A DNA stretch of 64,000 nt from Saccoglossus kowalevskii (lineage: Eukaryota > Hemichordata > Enteropneusta > Harrimaniidae): positions 232,918 to 296,917 of the forward strand of contig NW_003143794.1 of the NCBI RefSeq assembly GCF_000003605.2. The letters are read 5' to 3'. A model generated the notes under the pieces. That model did no database searches and was not told where the DNA came from. It was given only the letters and a program-made list of their open reading frames with translations. Shown here piece after piece: positions 15,501 to 28,959 of this stretch. The translations under genes were made by a program, and so were the position numbers. How positions within the stretch are numbered: the first letter of the stretch is position 1; each line of letters starts with the position of its first letter.

Positions 15501-16979
15501 CGGAAAAGTTTTCGCGTGACTGACATTCTATCGCACATGTTGATCATTTTTAAGCCGGTTTATTCAGTTTCAGCCAGAATCACAAGTCTTCTAGTGCCAG
15601 ATATAAAACATTACTTTAGCCAATCAGATGGCTGGATTCAGACTATATACATGTTATAATGTCAGATAGACCTACTTGTATTGGTAACCTCTATTTTTGC
15701 ACGATTGTGTGGCGAATTTACTAAACCATTTATATAGTGTGAATAACAGCTGTTTCTGTATTAAGCAGATGATACAACAGCCTGTACATTTCTTCTCTAA
15801 ACAAACAATAGCCAACTGTCCAATAATTGAACGGGTCAAACGCTTTAACAGTCAAATGCATAAAGGTTACTTGACAATGCATCACTCTTTTGTAAAATAG
15901 ATGCCAACACGTGGAAAAAAACACTCAACGATAATCCTTTATTGTATGTAATCATTTTCTTACAGTATTATTAAACTAATATAATCTGACAAGTATAAAG
16001 ATTAGTTCGATATTTAGTCAAATTTATGACAGAGTTGCAAACCAACGTGGAATGTTGGAATGACACCGGATATAGATCACGTGGTTCTCCTGCCCTAGTA
16101 TACCGGAAATGTATAGTAGAACGAGTCCAAGTCAACGTACTATACAACCAATGTAAATTTACCTGCATTTACTACATGCAATAAAAAAGCAGTTACCCCT
16201 GTCATTTGTATCACGTCGCCTGTCTGTGATAGGCACGTGATTAAATACATTTCCAGTGTCACCATACTCGTGATCGATGAACCTCATAAAAAGTGTGGCT
16301 TAGTACCCTGGAACGACGAAAATGAACTTCTCTACGTTTCTGTAAAATATATTTTTGTCAAAAATGATTTTTTTATTAGTACAGCTGCCGCTCTCTTATT
16401 AAACTAGTTAATTAACACCTTTAACTCAAATATTAGGTATTAAAAGAAAAGAAATACCTAGGCGTATCCAACACGAAACAAAATACTTCTAGTGCGTCAT
16501 AAATGGCTGTAGTGTCATGGTTTTCAATAAAGTTCTCAAACAACGCGCAGTATTATTGATCGTGCATCAAAAACAGTAGATTTGATTCGTCAGTAAAAAC
16601 GCTATACATAGTGTTCGAATGTTTGTTTGTTTGTTTTTTATTTGGAAATTGATATTCGAACACTTTTAGTTTACGTCGCTGAACGCAAATGTTTCTCACA
16701 ACGCAAAACGTTTTTCGTCGTCATTTCGTCGTCGCAACAGCATCCTGACTGTCGACCCGTCCTTACTAGAATAATACTCACAAAATATACGCAAAGGTCT
16801 TGTATTTCACTCATCCAAGTGTTTGTCTTTATTCGGCGGTAGACATGATGTAATATATTCAGGTAGGCAGGACAAACTTTCAACATGAATTGTTGGCTTG
16901 TAGGACACACTAAAAGCATAACCGATGATAAGTTAACGCAATTAACAAGTCAAATAAATCAAATTAAAAAAAAATAGCA

Positions 16980-17580
16980 AGTGCTTCACAGTGTCAAATC
17001 AGACAACAGGGATATATGGACCTCATGGTGTACATATATTGATGTCCCGTGTTTCGAAAGAAGTGAGCACATTCGACATCCGCTATATATCCTTCTGAGT
17101 TATAATCAAATGGTTTCCTTGTGATAATTGAAGATGACAAGTGACATTGGTGTCATCCGAGATCATCATTGCAACGTGTTGTTGTATTTAACCACATTAT
17201 ATCTGCCAGCAGATATTAAGAATGATAAGGTGAGTTGTTCTACAAAATTGTTTGTTTAAAAGAAGAAGAAAATGTTTTTTTTAAAAAACCTACATATGTT
17301 CTTCTGGTTATGGTATAGCGAATGAGTTTGGAAAAATATAAGGTACGAAAGAGTGGGGTATTGATGCAAAGGTGTAAACAATTGATGATAGCAGATTGTG
17401 TAGTCTCTCCAATTTCAATTGGATGTATGTCACTGGAATATAATCACTGAATGTAGGCTTGATGATTGAAAATACATCATTAATAAATCTGAATATGAAA
17501 TTGAAGGATTTGCATTCTTTGAATTTGTTGTTTTTTTGTGTTTTTGCTTCATATGAATAACAAAATAATTCAACCACGCA
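16980..17580 (+). repeat. Dispersed repeat family, copy A
   Basis: Blocks here recur in the same order and orientation at about 31600-32070. Matching landmarks are GTGTTTCGAAAG followed by GTGAGCACAT, then a GAGTTATAATCAAAT block, then TTTTGCTTCAT.. GAATAACAAAATA near 17545. The intervening sequence has diverged heavily. No coding capacity is recognised, and no termini or target-site duplication were found. This copy lies downstream of the globin gene. It is most likely an old, unclassified interspersed repeat. Confidence 0.6.
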
Positions 17581-19050
17581 ATGAAGCACAATTTGTTCCC
17601 ATTGAATTAGTTGGAATGACGATACGTGACAAATATGCTGTTAACGAGAAACCCTGATAATGTAAACTTCAGTGTAGCAAAGTTTGCTACCAGTTGTGTT
17701 TTTAACAAATTAAGCAGGGTCGTATCGTATCGTAAAATGAGGTTTTGGACAGATACAGTAATGTTTTTTCACAAATAACCGTATTGTCTCATGGGGAGAG
17801 TAAAGTGTTAATAAGGAATAAATCCAGGTTAAGGCTCGTATTATTATATAATATATGTTAAACATGTGATACAGGCTTTGTTTGAAATCTGATAATTTAT
17901 GTATGTATTCTGTTCCACTTAATGTATTCTGTCATTTCTCCGTTGTTCAATTGATTCTTTGCAACATATGACTTAATTCAGAAATATGTTTATCATTTCG
18001 GAATATTGAATTCTTGATTTCTCTTTCAATGCGTTGATTGTTTATCTATCGAATAAATTCCCTGTGTTCATAGGCTTCAACAAATTATATACGGAATTGG
18101 GTCATATATGTCATTATTACGGGTTGGCTAAGGGAGTGCAGAGTGAACAATTGCATGGTATGCACGTTTTGGTGTTCTGTTTTTTTACAATTTCTTTTGA
18201 AAATTGTTTCATACCATCGCAATTAAGTCGGTGGTTAACCAATGACACAACAGAATATATGTTTTTGAAGTAATTTGAATTCTTGAGATTCGAATATAAT
18301 TTAGAACATTCGATGTCAAGGATTTATATCAGTGTTGTTATTCATATTCATGTTATTTATAATAGAACAAGATATTAGTGTTTGCATTCTAATCATAGAC
18401 AATAACATGTTATAATATTTTTATACATATTTATGTATAATAATATAATAAAATTAGTCAACACCAGTTTTTGCTCGATAGATACACGATTTAATCAGTT
18501 ACATTAATTGTGTGCATTTCAAAGACACATTCTATCAAATATAGACCATTCTTATATATTAAGAAATGTGATATAAAACAAAGAACAATACAAGTTTAAA
18601 TGTTTAGGAAAATGTAATATACGCGTAGTTTACATCAGCTGTTGAACAAGTCTCACTAATACTGTATGTTCCCCAGTAAACAAGAACAAGAGAGAAAATT
18701 GGATGTATATAGAAATTAATAGTGAAAAATAAAGATACCCCAAATTAATTAATATAAGTATCATAAAAGAATTCACGTTTCAAAAAATGTAAAGTTCTTG
18801 AACGTAACACAATGGAAACAATTTTTTATCGGTTCCTGAGAAGAAAATACTTGATCAACAAGTACCTCTTTTTTATACAAAGACAGTCGTATCTGGTGTA
18901 GTTGATTTCTGGTCCATATATGTTTTTTCATGTCAGGTTCTTCTTAGTTATCACTGAGTGTGCAGTTAACGGACAATATCAAATCACGTAGCCATAAATA
19001 AATACCATCCAAATAATTCATTCATCGTATCCGCCGTATCACTTCCATGT

Positions 19051-19359
19051 TCACCTTTGTTTTGTACTAGCTATTACTGTGATGTCTTTTTGTTTGCTAC
19101 TTTCTATGCAATTGTCTTCTTTGTCTCCATTATGCATTGTCTTTTTCATCATCTCATTGTCTTGTTCATCCTCAGCTTCAGCTTTCGCTTCTGCTTCTGC
19201 CTCCGCCTCTGCCTTTCTTTCATTAACTCCGGCGACCACTCCATCAATAAGTGCATCCACAATAAAACGAAACGTAATCTTGTAGATTTCCTCAATATTT
19301 TTAGTGTATCGGTCTTCTAATGTCTCTTTCACTGCAGACAAAAATGGCTGCTCTATTCT
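19051..19359 (-). CDS. Globin X-like globin, exon 3 (G-H helices and C-terminal tail)
   Basis: Third and last coding exon of the minus-strand globin gene; codons 141-242 plus TGA stop at 19051-19053. The acceptor is CATAAACAG|AGA at 19360, preceded by a T-rich tract. The phase is 0, matching the exon 2 donor, so the intron sits at the G7.0 position of ancestral globin genes. The first ~45 residues (RIEQPFLSAV.. through ..FIVDALIDGV) fit globin helices G and H. After that comes a tail of about 58 residues absent from ordinary ~150-residue globins: an alternating Glu-Ala stretch (EAEAEAEAKAEAEDE, encoded by a GCNGAR repeat at about 19170-19213), then a charged, polar end. No clear AATAAA was seen on the minus strand in the next ~400 bp. 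The globin assignment is strong. Whether the tail is all coding or an unseen intron trims it is uncertain, but no good donor is obvious at the end of helix H. Confidence 0.85.
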   Translation of the reverse strand, partial: RIEQPFLSAVKETLEDRYTKNIEEIYKITFRFIVDALIDGVVAGVNERKAEAEAEAEAKAEAEDEQDNEMMKKTMHNGDKEDNCIESSKQKDITVIASTKQR

Positions 19360-20410
19360 CTGTTTATGAAGAAAAACAACAATGTTAAAATTTGTTAAGT
19401 GTACGAAATGAAGTTGGGTATATTTTTTATAATACATGGAACGTGCGGTTCATTTCGTGAAAAAAATTACCCCCTCATTCAACAACTCGTCAAATATGAA
19501 ACATGTTTGTTGCTGCACTGTTTATTTCTCACCACGTGACTGCGCACGTTAAACACTCGATCACGGCATGTTTCAGTGTTGATGTTTTTCAACTGTTGAT
19601 CACCACTGATCGACAATTGTACTCATATACCTGACATGTTTTAGTTGGCGTTTTACGGTCGACTGAAAATGAGTAAAAAATGAATAGCAAAAACTACCAC
19701 ATTGGAGTATTATTAGTATTATTATAAGTTTGTGTATTTTTCCCAAATATTTGAAAAACAGCTAAAGTAACACCGATTTTTAAAAGGCGACAATTAAAAC
19801 ATAGATACAAAAAACAATAGACGTATCTCATATGGGCATTCTAACTGAAATATCAGAGAAACATGTACACATGTAATGTGTACGCATGCACAATCTGGTT
19901 TCCAATATCAATTTAGTAAAGCATATTCGTAACGTTATGGAAATTGATAAATTGGTATAAAACTGTAAATCGTTGTGGATATAAATGTGCGGTGTATGAA
20001 TTGTCTGAGTTAGTCGAAGTTATAAAAATAAGTTCCAAAGATATTCATCCGTTTTTTTCGATTGTCAACCTCCGTATCTACTTTTGGTTTGATTACTCGT
20101 TCTTAGTGGACCGTGAAACGCCAGCTCGAACATTCCAAACACATAAAAGATACAGTCGTCTATAAGTGGTCGTCGTAAACAATTTAAACAGGTGTAGTAA
20201 TAAAATCGAAATAGTCGTGCGGCAGAAATATTCGTTGTTTATGTGGGGGTCGTATTTTAGTATCGTGTTTCATCAAAGGGACCGCGTGTTACATGCAGAT
20301 AAAATACTAGTAACGTATATCATATATATATATATAGAACTATACAATAGGCGCGTTTTTCCATTCTGCTACTTGTTCTGTGCTTTTATTGTTTTAGTTT
20401 TCCCTTGGAA

Positions 20411-21062
20411 TTTGGGAGGATGAGGTTATCCTGAGCCACAACTACCTCCATGTCACCCTTGGGTACACAGAACGCGCGGGTGAACGCAGTGCTTTTCAGC
20501 CCTCCCCGAATTATTACAGATTTGGCCTCACGACTTAGTCGTGTCGGTTTTCAGCTTTATTGAACATGTCCTGGGTACGATTACGACGTTAAAATTGCAT
20601 CCGGTTGTGGAATTTTTTTGTACTTGGGAGAATGAGGTAACCCTTTGCCACAACTACCTCCAACTACCTGCAAAAATTGACGTTGGGCAAGGTGTAGTAC
20701 CTGTCAGCTTTGGGTGCCAACTTCCCACATAATAAGTGAGGTTGACGTCAGTAAGGGCATACGTTCATAAAAGCCTTGCACCAACTCAGCCTCACATGTG
20801 AGGTATTACCTATTAAAGGCAACGTTTACATTTATTTAAATATGCATATATGTGTCCTGGGCAAGATTTTAAACTACATCCGGTTGTGGAGTCTATGGAC
20901 ATGGGAGAATGAGGTTACCCTTTGCCACAACTACTTCCAGGTCACCCTTGGGCAAGGTGTAGCACCTGTGAGCCTTGGGTGACAACTTCCCACATAACAC
21001 GTTTGGTTGACGCCAGTAAGGGCATACGGTCGTAAAACTCCTGCACAAACAGATCCGCATAG
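20411..21062 (+). repeat. Two to three tandem copies of a ~286-bp-spaced interspersed repeat
   Basis: Two clear copies begin at 20567 and 20853 with the shared start TGTCCTGGG. Both continue through CATCCGGTTGTGGA, GGGAGAATGAGGT, CCCTTTGCCACAACTAC, TTGGGCAAGGTGTAG, CAACTTCCCACATAA and GTAAGGGCATACG. A third, partial copy of the middle block sits at 20411-20480 (ATGAGGTTATCCTGAGCCAC). Such TTGGGCAAGG-containing blocks are common in animal interspersed repeats, but I cannot name the family. Overlapping short frames in this block are artefacts of the repeat. Confidence 0.8.
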
Positions 21063-22788
21063 GTGGACAATTTTTCATGTAATATGTATATATTAGTTTC
21101 AGTGTGACTGGCCTGCCGACGGGGTGCTAAGGATTTCATTGGAAAAGTTATCAGTTACCTCCGTTAATGTAAATTTCGTTTTACATACCCGTAAATCAAA
21201 AATCACAATATGTATTTGAGATTAAATGATAAAGGTCTGTTGATTGTGTTAACATTGTGATAACAGAATTTTTGCATCCAACCACAATATGCCCAAACAT
21301 AGTTGTCCTATTCGACTAGCGAATATAATGATGCTGAATAATTATACAAAAATTGACGTTGACTCCGGCATGACGAGTGTATATTAGTGTACGCTTTAAA
21401 TGTACGAATAACATACAGTGTCAATAAGTCAATAGTTGCGTGTAACTTATATGATGCATATATGGACTGTGTGTAAATACGGCTTGCGCGTGCCCATCGT
21501 GGCGCTACAAAGGTACCTTGCCACGGTAGAATTACGTGCGTTACACACGAGTTACATCATGGTGACTTGATAGTTGCAACATTTGAATCACGGGCGCTCT
21601 TAGTCCGTGGTTTCTGTGCCCTAACCCTGAATAACCATATTAATGATTAACTAATTTTTACCACAACTGCCGCGAATGGAGAGGTCTAAACTAATTAAAT
21701 TACTGTTGGGAATACCCGTACCTTTATTTGTAGTCAACTTGTTGCATACTCTGCCTAAGCGGTACTTGTATGAACGCCATATTCAGCCAACTATATATAA
21801 GAATATACTTCCTGTCTTTTATGTTGATGTTTCACAGATTGAAAAAAAAGCTATTGTTCAAAATTCTACATTTATTCATTTGTCACATTTTACTGGTAAT
21901 TGTATCCTTGTAGGTTGGGTAATAATAGTCAAATGAGACATTTCTGTGAATTACAAAAGTGCATATTATAGATAATCATCTGACGACTGATGGAAGAAGA
22001 CATACAATAACACACGAAGCAACGACTGATACATAAATAACTAATCATAATAACGATAATGCCTCCTTATCTCCAGACAATGTAACTTATATATCATTAC
22101 AAGCTCTATGAATTGTTAATATGTATGTATCTTATTATACTTAGAAAGAAAGCGTCGTAGCTTTTAGTCTCGAACTTTTAGTAAATTGCAATTGTCATGC
22201 TGTAATGATATATTCAGCTTACGGCCAAATCAATTACTTTGTCAGCCTCATTACTTTTTAAAAAGTTATTTTTTGCTTAAATATCATGCATGACCTATAA
22301 ACGAAACCAAACTCATTTCACTTTATTTCAATCGCCACACAAAACTAAAATGGCCGCCAATTCATAGACTGAGAATACGATTTGGTTATTTAGAAATAAT
22401 GATTACACTTCTCAAGAAGGCCACTAGACAAGCCCCCTGTTATATAAGAGGAGGACTATGACAATAATTCTGAGCTTGTTATGGTCAGTAGAGCTAATTT
22501 TTAATTATATTTCAAATCAGACCACTCGATCATGTCAAAAATCCAAGAATCCACCAAAGCCATTCTATGATATGCCATAGGCACCCCTCCTCCCCCCACA
22601 CACAGAAACAAAATTTTAGGATCACTTTTTTGTCCGTCGAATAAAAAAAAAGGTTAACAGTCAATATTTGATGTTATATGAGATATAATATGTGTATTTA
22701 TCTCAAACTAAATATCAACTAATAGATTGAATAATCGAACCTGACAATGACACAGTTAATATTAAGATTATATTGACAACAATCTTCA

Positions 22789-22790
22789 TT

Positions 22791-22861
<71 letters not shown>

Positions 22862-22908
22862 TTTTTTTTATTTTTTTTTTTTTTTTTTATTTTTTTTTAT
22901 TTTTTTTT

Positions 22909-22995
<87 letters not shown>

Positions 22996-22998
22996 TTA
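22789..22998 (+). repeat. ATTT tetranucleotide microsatellite with T-rich centre
   Basis: About 210 bp of near-perfect ATTT units, interrupted at roughly 22863-22911 by T runs of 7-10 separated by single A. It is inside globin intron 2. The open frame across it is purely the translated repeat. Confidence 0.98.
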
Positions 22999-24467
22999 CC
23001 ACAAGCAAGGGACGGTTGCACTACACAATTTAATTTAGACGTCAGCAGTAAAAATGTCTACGCAATTGAAACGTAATTTCTACATTAAGCGTTACAACTT
23101 CTGAGGTGTTTGTGCATAGGTCACAACTGCAATAATTTAAGTATTTCTATTATTTTTGTTTTGCTTAAAATTCCAAACATGGTAACTGAAACAAATGAAA
23201 AAATAACTAACTGGTAACTGAAAAATGATTATTCGGGTACGATGACAGAGCAAACGTAAACAAATAACTTGCCTTATAAAATTGACATTAAAAAATTACA
23301 TGGATACGTGAAAGGAATATTACAAGCTTAATCCGGGCGATATTAACCGTGCTTATCTATCTAATGGAGACAGAAAAGAGCGATATAGCATGAAATTAGT
23401 GCCTCATTAACAAAACATGTGACTGTCAAATTGTGGACCCAAGGTTGTCACGCGCCGATGAATTGACATTCATCACTTTTGTGGTTCAATACATCGTCTC
23501 AAGTGTTTGCATCGTTATTTTTCATGCAGTGGTAAGCAGGCCAGAGTTGACAGTGCAGTTAACCAGCAAACGTGTGTATCCTGTCGACTTTTCCCTTTAC
23601 AGAAAATCTGAGCCAAACAAATACTTGCGGTTTGTTATTGGGGATGAAATAAACAAGTATTCTTCTTCTTCTTAAAAAATGAAATTTGCCACTAATTTGG
23701 TGATTAGTTTGATCCATTATGATCGGGAGAATACGTCTTTATTACGTCACAATTAAAAATTAGATCCAAAAACCATTCCCCATTTTTATAATCTTTTAGT
23801 TATCGTTATTTATTGTGTTCATAATTATTTATAATTATTATAAAATTAAAGCGCAAATTGTCCACTGTCATGCGAATTTGTTATGATTTGCGTAATGTTT
23901 ATTGCATTTTCAGCTGCCAAAGTGTATGTATCTACCTAATTGCGAGAATTAATGCAGAGTGAGCTCCCCAGTCCCCGGGCCACTTTCAACACATACCCAA
24001 CATGAAAACCCCTACGTTTAATATATCATTTTTTATGTTCTTGATTATAAAGAGTATTAACTAACTGATTTATGTCAAAACTTGTTAATAATAGGAGAGT
24101 TTCGACCGTTCAAATTGCCTCTGTAAATACGCCTAGATTAATTATAGAAGTCAGTTTCTCGTATATTCAGAGTTGTTCTTTGATCTGATGTATGATGTTA
24201 TAGCCAGACTAAGGTCTATAACCACGTAAATTCTAGAACGACCATTCAAGATCATTCATGATAAAATGTGCGTCGTTGTTCACTGTAGGCCCGAATGTCA
24301 TGCGTTTCATGTGTTCGCTCCGAATAGCGACGTTCACGTTCTAAACACCGTTGAGAATACAAATCATCAATCCTGTTACCTGATTGGTAAAAACGGTCCA
24401 GTCAAGTTATAAATAAAACTCCTTGCGTTAAACAAAATCTCTACGGAGTATAGATTTCGAAGGCATA

Positions 24468-24635
24468 TATATGTGCGTTCTTGCCCCACCGCACGTATGT
24501 GTGCGTTCTTGTCCCACCGCGCGTGAGTGTGCGAAATGTTCACGGTGCCTGAATGTGTACACCCTGGTCTCAGCGCGTGCATATGTGACTCCGTGTTTCT
24601 GAGCGTGATTGTGTACGTCTTTGTCTCTTGCTTAG
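24468..24635 (+). repeat. Minisatellite: six 28-bp units with progressive divergence
   Basis: Six consecutive segments of exactly 28 bp start at 24468, 24496, 24524, 24552, 24580 and 24608. Units 1 and 2 are nearly identical (core GTGCGTTCTTG, CCCACCGC). Units 3-6 keep the TGTG start and the GTG/CG-rich end but drift steadily. The array is GC-rich against an AT-rich background and lies in globin intron 2. The minus-strand frame that overlaps it has no domain and is taken to be a repeat artefact. Confidence 0.85.
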
Positions 24636-27070
24636 ACGTGTTGGTATGAGCGTCATTGTGTTTTTAATGTGCTTCTTGTCACCGTGCGTCGTTGCCCAGT
24701 TAAGCTATGGTTATCGAATAACGTGACTACTACATCTCAAATGTGTTTGTATTTGTTGTTTATTCATTCCACGCAATATGATACCTTAGATACTAGATGG
24801 GGCAAGAGTCACCACGCACGTAATAGGTACACTTGAATGTGTTCACTGATAAATCAGCGACAATCGTGATGTAGTTAATGATTAATAACCTCAATCACAA
24901 ACATCAACACGTCGATAGTTCCATATTCACCTGTTGTGGTGGAATTTTATTTGTATTATGAATGTCGAAACATTTTATCATACGCGTATTTATTCATTAA
25001 AAAAGTACATTTCAAACAGGACTAAGAGAAAGAATTATTGAATTTCGCCACATGTGTCATAGGTTTTGATGGATATATTTGCTCGCTACGACGACAATGT
25101 CGATGTTTTGAAGTGTGTTTAAAGTTTAAGTCTGCAATGGGAATTACAGGACAAAGTAGCAGCCTGTCCTTCAATATACAGGTTTACTGACGGTTAAGTA
25201 GATTATTTGGAAATTGACTCTTTTTAATTTCCACTGATTTTAAACACGTGGAAAACGCCCCCAAGGCTTTACATAAAACATCTGCACTGATCCTCTGTGC
25301 TAATAATATTTAACAATTCTTGACACAATCATACCGGAAGGTAATACAATTATCCCGACCATTTTAAATCACTCTAAGGCGAGAGGTTTGATATTAACTC
25401 GCGGATGTGCAGCAGCTGATCAATGTACTGATAACAACAGGACGAGCACAGAAATCCATTGATCCTCTTTTTTTGCGTTCTGCATCATTTTCCTAATGTC
25501 GAGACAGATATATAAATGCATACATACCACGTAGGTATTATGAGAACATATACATCGCGTCTTCTGCAGCTTACGAGACGCGTGAGCCAGTAATATCCTT
25601 AATGTCAAGGACGGAGAGGTATTTCAAGATGTACATTTGGTTAAATCTAGTGAACATAAAACATACACGTTGGACGTGGGAGACGATATAGTGCGGTTAA
25701 ATCTAATAACATGGTGTATACATTTATGTTGATTTAAAAGCCTACTTATAAAGGAAATTAGTTATAAATTGACAAAATGGTAAATATTTACTAAAATACA
25801 AATATCATTTTCTCGAAAATTAGGCTGGTCACCCCAACTTTTTTTAAATGAAATATGTTATATTGCCTGGAAGTACAATTTATTGGAAAATGTATAAATT
25901 CAAAAGAGTAGTACGACTCATGAGTAGGCTTCTACCTTAAATGAGCATATCGATGATTAGACAAATGATACATCTCTCTTCAATTATACCCCCCCCCCAC
26001 TTTACTTGATGCATTAAATAAACACTAAGGCGGCCGACTACGAGGCGCTTCTCTGTGAAGTGGTTTTAAAAGTTAAATAGATTTTTTTTTCTTAATGGAC
26101 AGTTATAATGCCACGGCATTGGAATCGGAAATTGGACGTAACGATTGCTCAAACCTAGACATACGTATTCCACAGGGATTGCTGAATCTTATATTCACAG
26201 ACACGTCATTTAGCTGCTGCACCTGTAACTAGTGATGTAGCTAGAAAGCAACACCGCCACGGTTTCTTTTGTTGTATTCACTTGAGATTCATTTTCCTGA
26301 CAACATGAGGGGCTTCACAGCTGCGCGGATGATGTACGAGTTCGCAGGAAAAAAACAATTCCAAGTCGTATTGTTAGAAATATGTTACAATGGTTCAGAA
26401 CGCCATATTGGCAGGTATTTAGTCCCAACCTCCAGCGATTTGTGGTCACAATACCGTGATGTTTGGATCTTCGCAGCAGAGTACTGACCTCGCAACCCGG
26501 TTGCTGCCTGAAGTGCCGTAATTTGATCAATTTGGCACACACGAAGCTTTCAGTGAAATGTTATATCGTAACTAGCGAAATGACGTGCTTCATTAGAAGT
26601 GTATTGTTCCGTTGAATTGCAAATATAAAAATAAAAAATAAGTCTAGCAAATATAATGTATTGATTTTTGTATTCATCTTAAAATGACGGGAAAATATCT
26701 AGTAGTTATTACAATTTACCAGAGTACGTGGATCGGAAGGATTGTGTTAAATTCTGAATACCTTCCAAAGATAACTCTCTTCGTAGGAGTGCGGGGAATC
26801 ACGTACAATACAAATAAAATAAGAATATCTTTCACAAACTCATGTAAGCATAATTGAATTGTTTGGGTTTCATACAATTCATGAGATTCCCCTAAAATAC
26901 CTGCAATACGCTTTGAGTGAATAATGAAAATTATGTTCGATTTGATGAATAGACACAACGAAATTGTTTAAATCAATTTCAGGTTTACAGTGATTTAATA
27001 TATTTTAAAATGTGTTGCCAAACCAATTGATTTCGTCATTGTCAGTGATCACAATGTCTGTCTGTCTTTA

Positions 27071-27148
27071 TTTGTTTGTTTGTTTGTTTGTTTGTCTGTT
27101 TGTTTGTTTGTTTGTTTGTTTGTTTGTTTGTGTGTGTGTTTGTTTTTT
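27071..27148 (+). repeat. TTTG tetranucleotide microsatellite
   Basis: About 78 bp of TTTG/TTTGT units with one C substitution and a short TG run near 27131, followed by a short TTTA stretch to about 27175. It lies in globin intron 2. Confidence 0.97.
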
Positions 27149-28959
27149 AATCATTTATTTATTTATATATTTATCTATTCCTCGGTTTCAAATTCATAGT
27201 GAATCCATCACTATATTACCCTAGGTTAATTTCACTAATCGTCAAAATAAAATGAATAATTAAAAAGTCTGCAAATAATTAATTAATGCTTGCTCAGTAT
27301 TTGTGAACGAGATTAATTATGCGCATATGTAGTTTCACCAAATGCACAAAAACATGTTTCTGATTGTAATTAATTACAATATGTTCAGTGTATGTGCCTT
27401 GCGAACCGATGCCGATCAACCACAACAGCAATTATGCATTCTTATATGGGTATTGTGCACGGATATGCAACTGCCGACTATGAAGTATTGAAAAAGATTA
27501 ATGCGTATCGAACAACCATTACAATATGACATCTTTGTCGTGTAAACTAAAAACTACACAGGTATGGCACAAATAATGAAAACGTTTACATACATATATT
27601 TCAAAGAGGGCGCAAATCGGCATGAAGAGTACTAGTATTCCACGAAATAAAAAATAACCAACAATAATAATGCGATTTACACTCTGAGGTGGTCAAATCA
27701 TGGACATTTCGTTTTAAAATTACTCAGAATCTGTCCGACAGGGGGCGATATATCACCCATTACGATTTCAAGTCTCGTATGTCAAATAATCATGGTAGAG
27801 AAGTGTATTAATTAAGAGGATATTATGTTCTGAAAGAATGTGATATACCCATTATCCTGCTTATTTTAAACAAAAAAACGCCAGTAATTTGTTAGAACGC
27901 ATGCCGGACATCGTCGGGGAGAGGTTGTTCATTTGCATTGATGATCGCCTTTCTATGAACGTACGTTGCTGTTGAGTTTACCCTCCTGCGAGCGAGGAAT
28001 ACGTTTTTTTCAGCCATCAATATTTTGACGGTTTCAGTAGATTTTTGAGTTTATAAGCCACGATGTCCAACGTTCAATCTGGCATTGTTATGGCATGACC
28101 TAATTTTATCTTTCTATTACATAGTTCATATATATATAAGAACTATATGAGCAACATTATGACCATTGACCGGGGGGGGGGGCAATGTACATTATGACCG
28201 GACATAGGAGAACAGACACTTGTATTGTCAATTCGTATTGTATTGTTGAAAGAGCATACGCATGTTTGTTAATAGACAATGAATTGAATAAAGAAAATCA
28301 GAGGGATGGACATAATAAAATTTTACGATTAATATGAATTACAACTGAAATCAGTGCACGGTGAGAATGCTGTGCCAAATGATCAATTGTCAGAAATACA
28401 ATTGCCACGAATGACGCTTGTGATGAGGACAACTTTAACGTGAGGAGCGATTCCAGACCCGGAACAACAACTTGAACATAAATCGTGTGTGTAGTTGTTC
28501 TGTACTATCACAGTACATGAAATTCCATCAAACCAAAAAGTTGTATTCTTTAACTTGAATTTTGTTATGGTATTCATTTTTGAAGTTGAAAAAGGGAAAT
28601 ACGAATCTTATCCAGAGGTGTTACATCGAGCACGAGTATCCCCCAAATAAAAACGTTCACCATATCCTACCATATTCAAAATACATTCAACTAATTTATT
28701 TATTTGTTGTAACACGTCATAGGCTTCCGTTCGCAGTACAGACATACAAATTTAAATATGTAAATGAGCACACGCAAAAATGTACCACAGTCTGAATAAA
28801 GTCAGTGTCACTAGTATAATAATGATAACACTTAAATTTTAAATTAGTAATTTTCGACAGAAAAAAACTGACGATTGACGATCAACGACGTAGCGACAGT
28901 TGAATTATCAGAAGAATTATCCACCTCGCACTAATTGAATAAAATATGGTTATACTCAC

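Larger units (their letters stand above)
1065..19050. other. Gene-free AT-rich stretch downstream of the globin gene
   Basis: About 18 kb in which I recognise no conserved protein domain, rRNA or convincing tRNA on either strand. The open frames here are at most 146 codons, show no domain signature, and have compositions expected of AT-rich random sequence. What can be picked out is a 20-bp inverted repeat at 3458-3521 and a copy of a dispersed repeat at about 16980-17580; both are listed separately. Short undetected exons cannot be ruled out. Confidence 0.6.
19360..28959 (-). other. Globin intron 2 (9.6 kb, phase 0, G7.0)
   Basis: It is bounded by donor TGG|GTGAGT and acceptor AACAG|AGA on the minus strand. 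It contains the 20.4-21.1 kb repeat units, an ATTT microsatellite, a 28-bp minisatellite, a TTTG microsatellite, and homopolymer runs of C (25989-25998) and G (28172-28182). An 86-codon plus-strand frame at 21676-21936 has no recognised domain. No other exon was recognised inside. Confidence 0.8.

Noticed and set aside
19057-19320. Two plus-strand frames over globin exon 3
   Set aside because: Antisense shadows; their Ser/Ala and Phe/Cys runs are the reverse reading of the Glu-Ala repeat.
21676-21936. 86-codon plus-strand frame in globin intron 2, starting MERSKLIK
   Set aside because: It has a protein-like hydrophobic start, but nothing after it matches a family I know and no neighbouring exon fits.
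22773-23033. 86-codon Ile/Tyr/Leu/Phe repeat frame
   Set aside because: It is the translation of the ATTT microsatellite.
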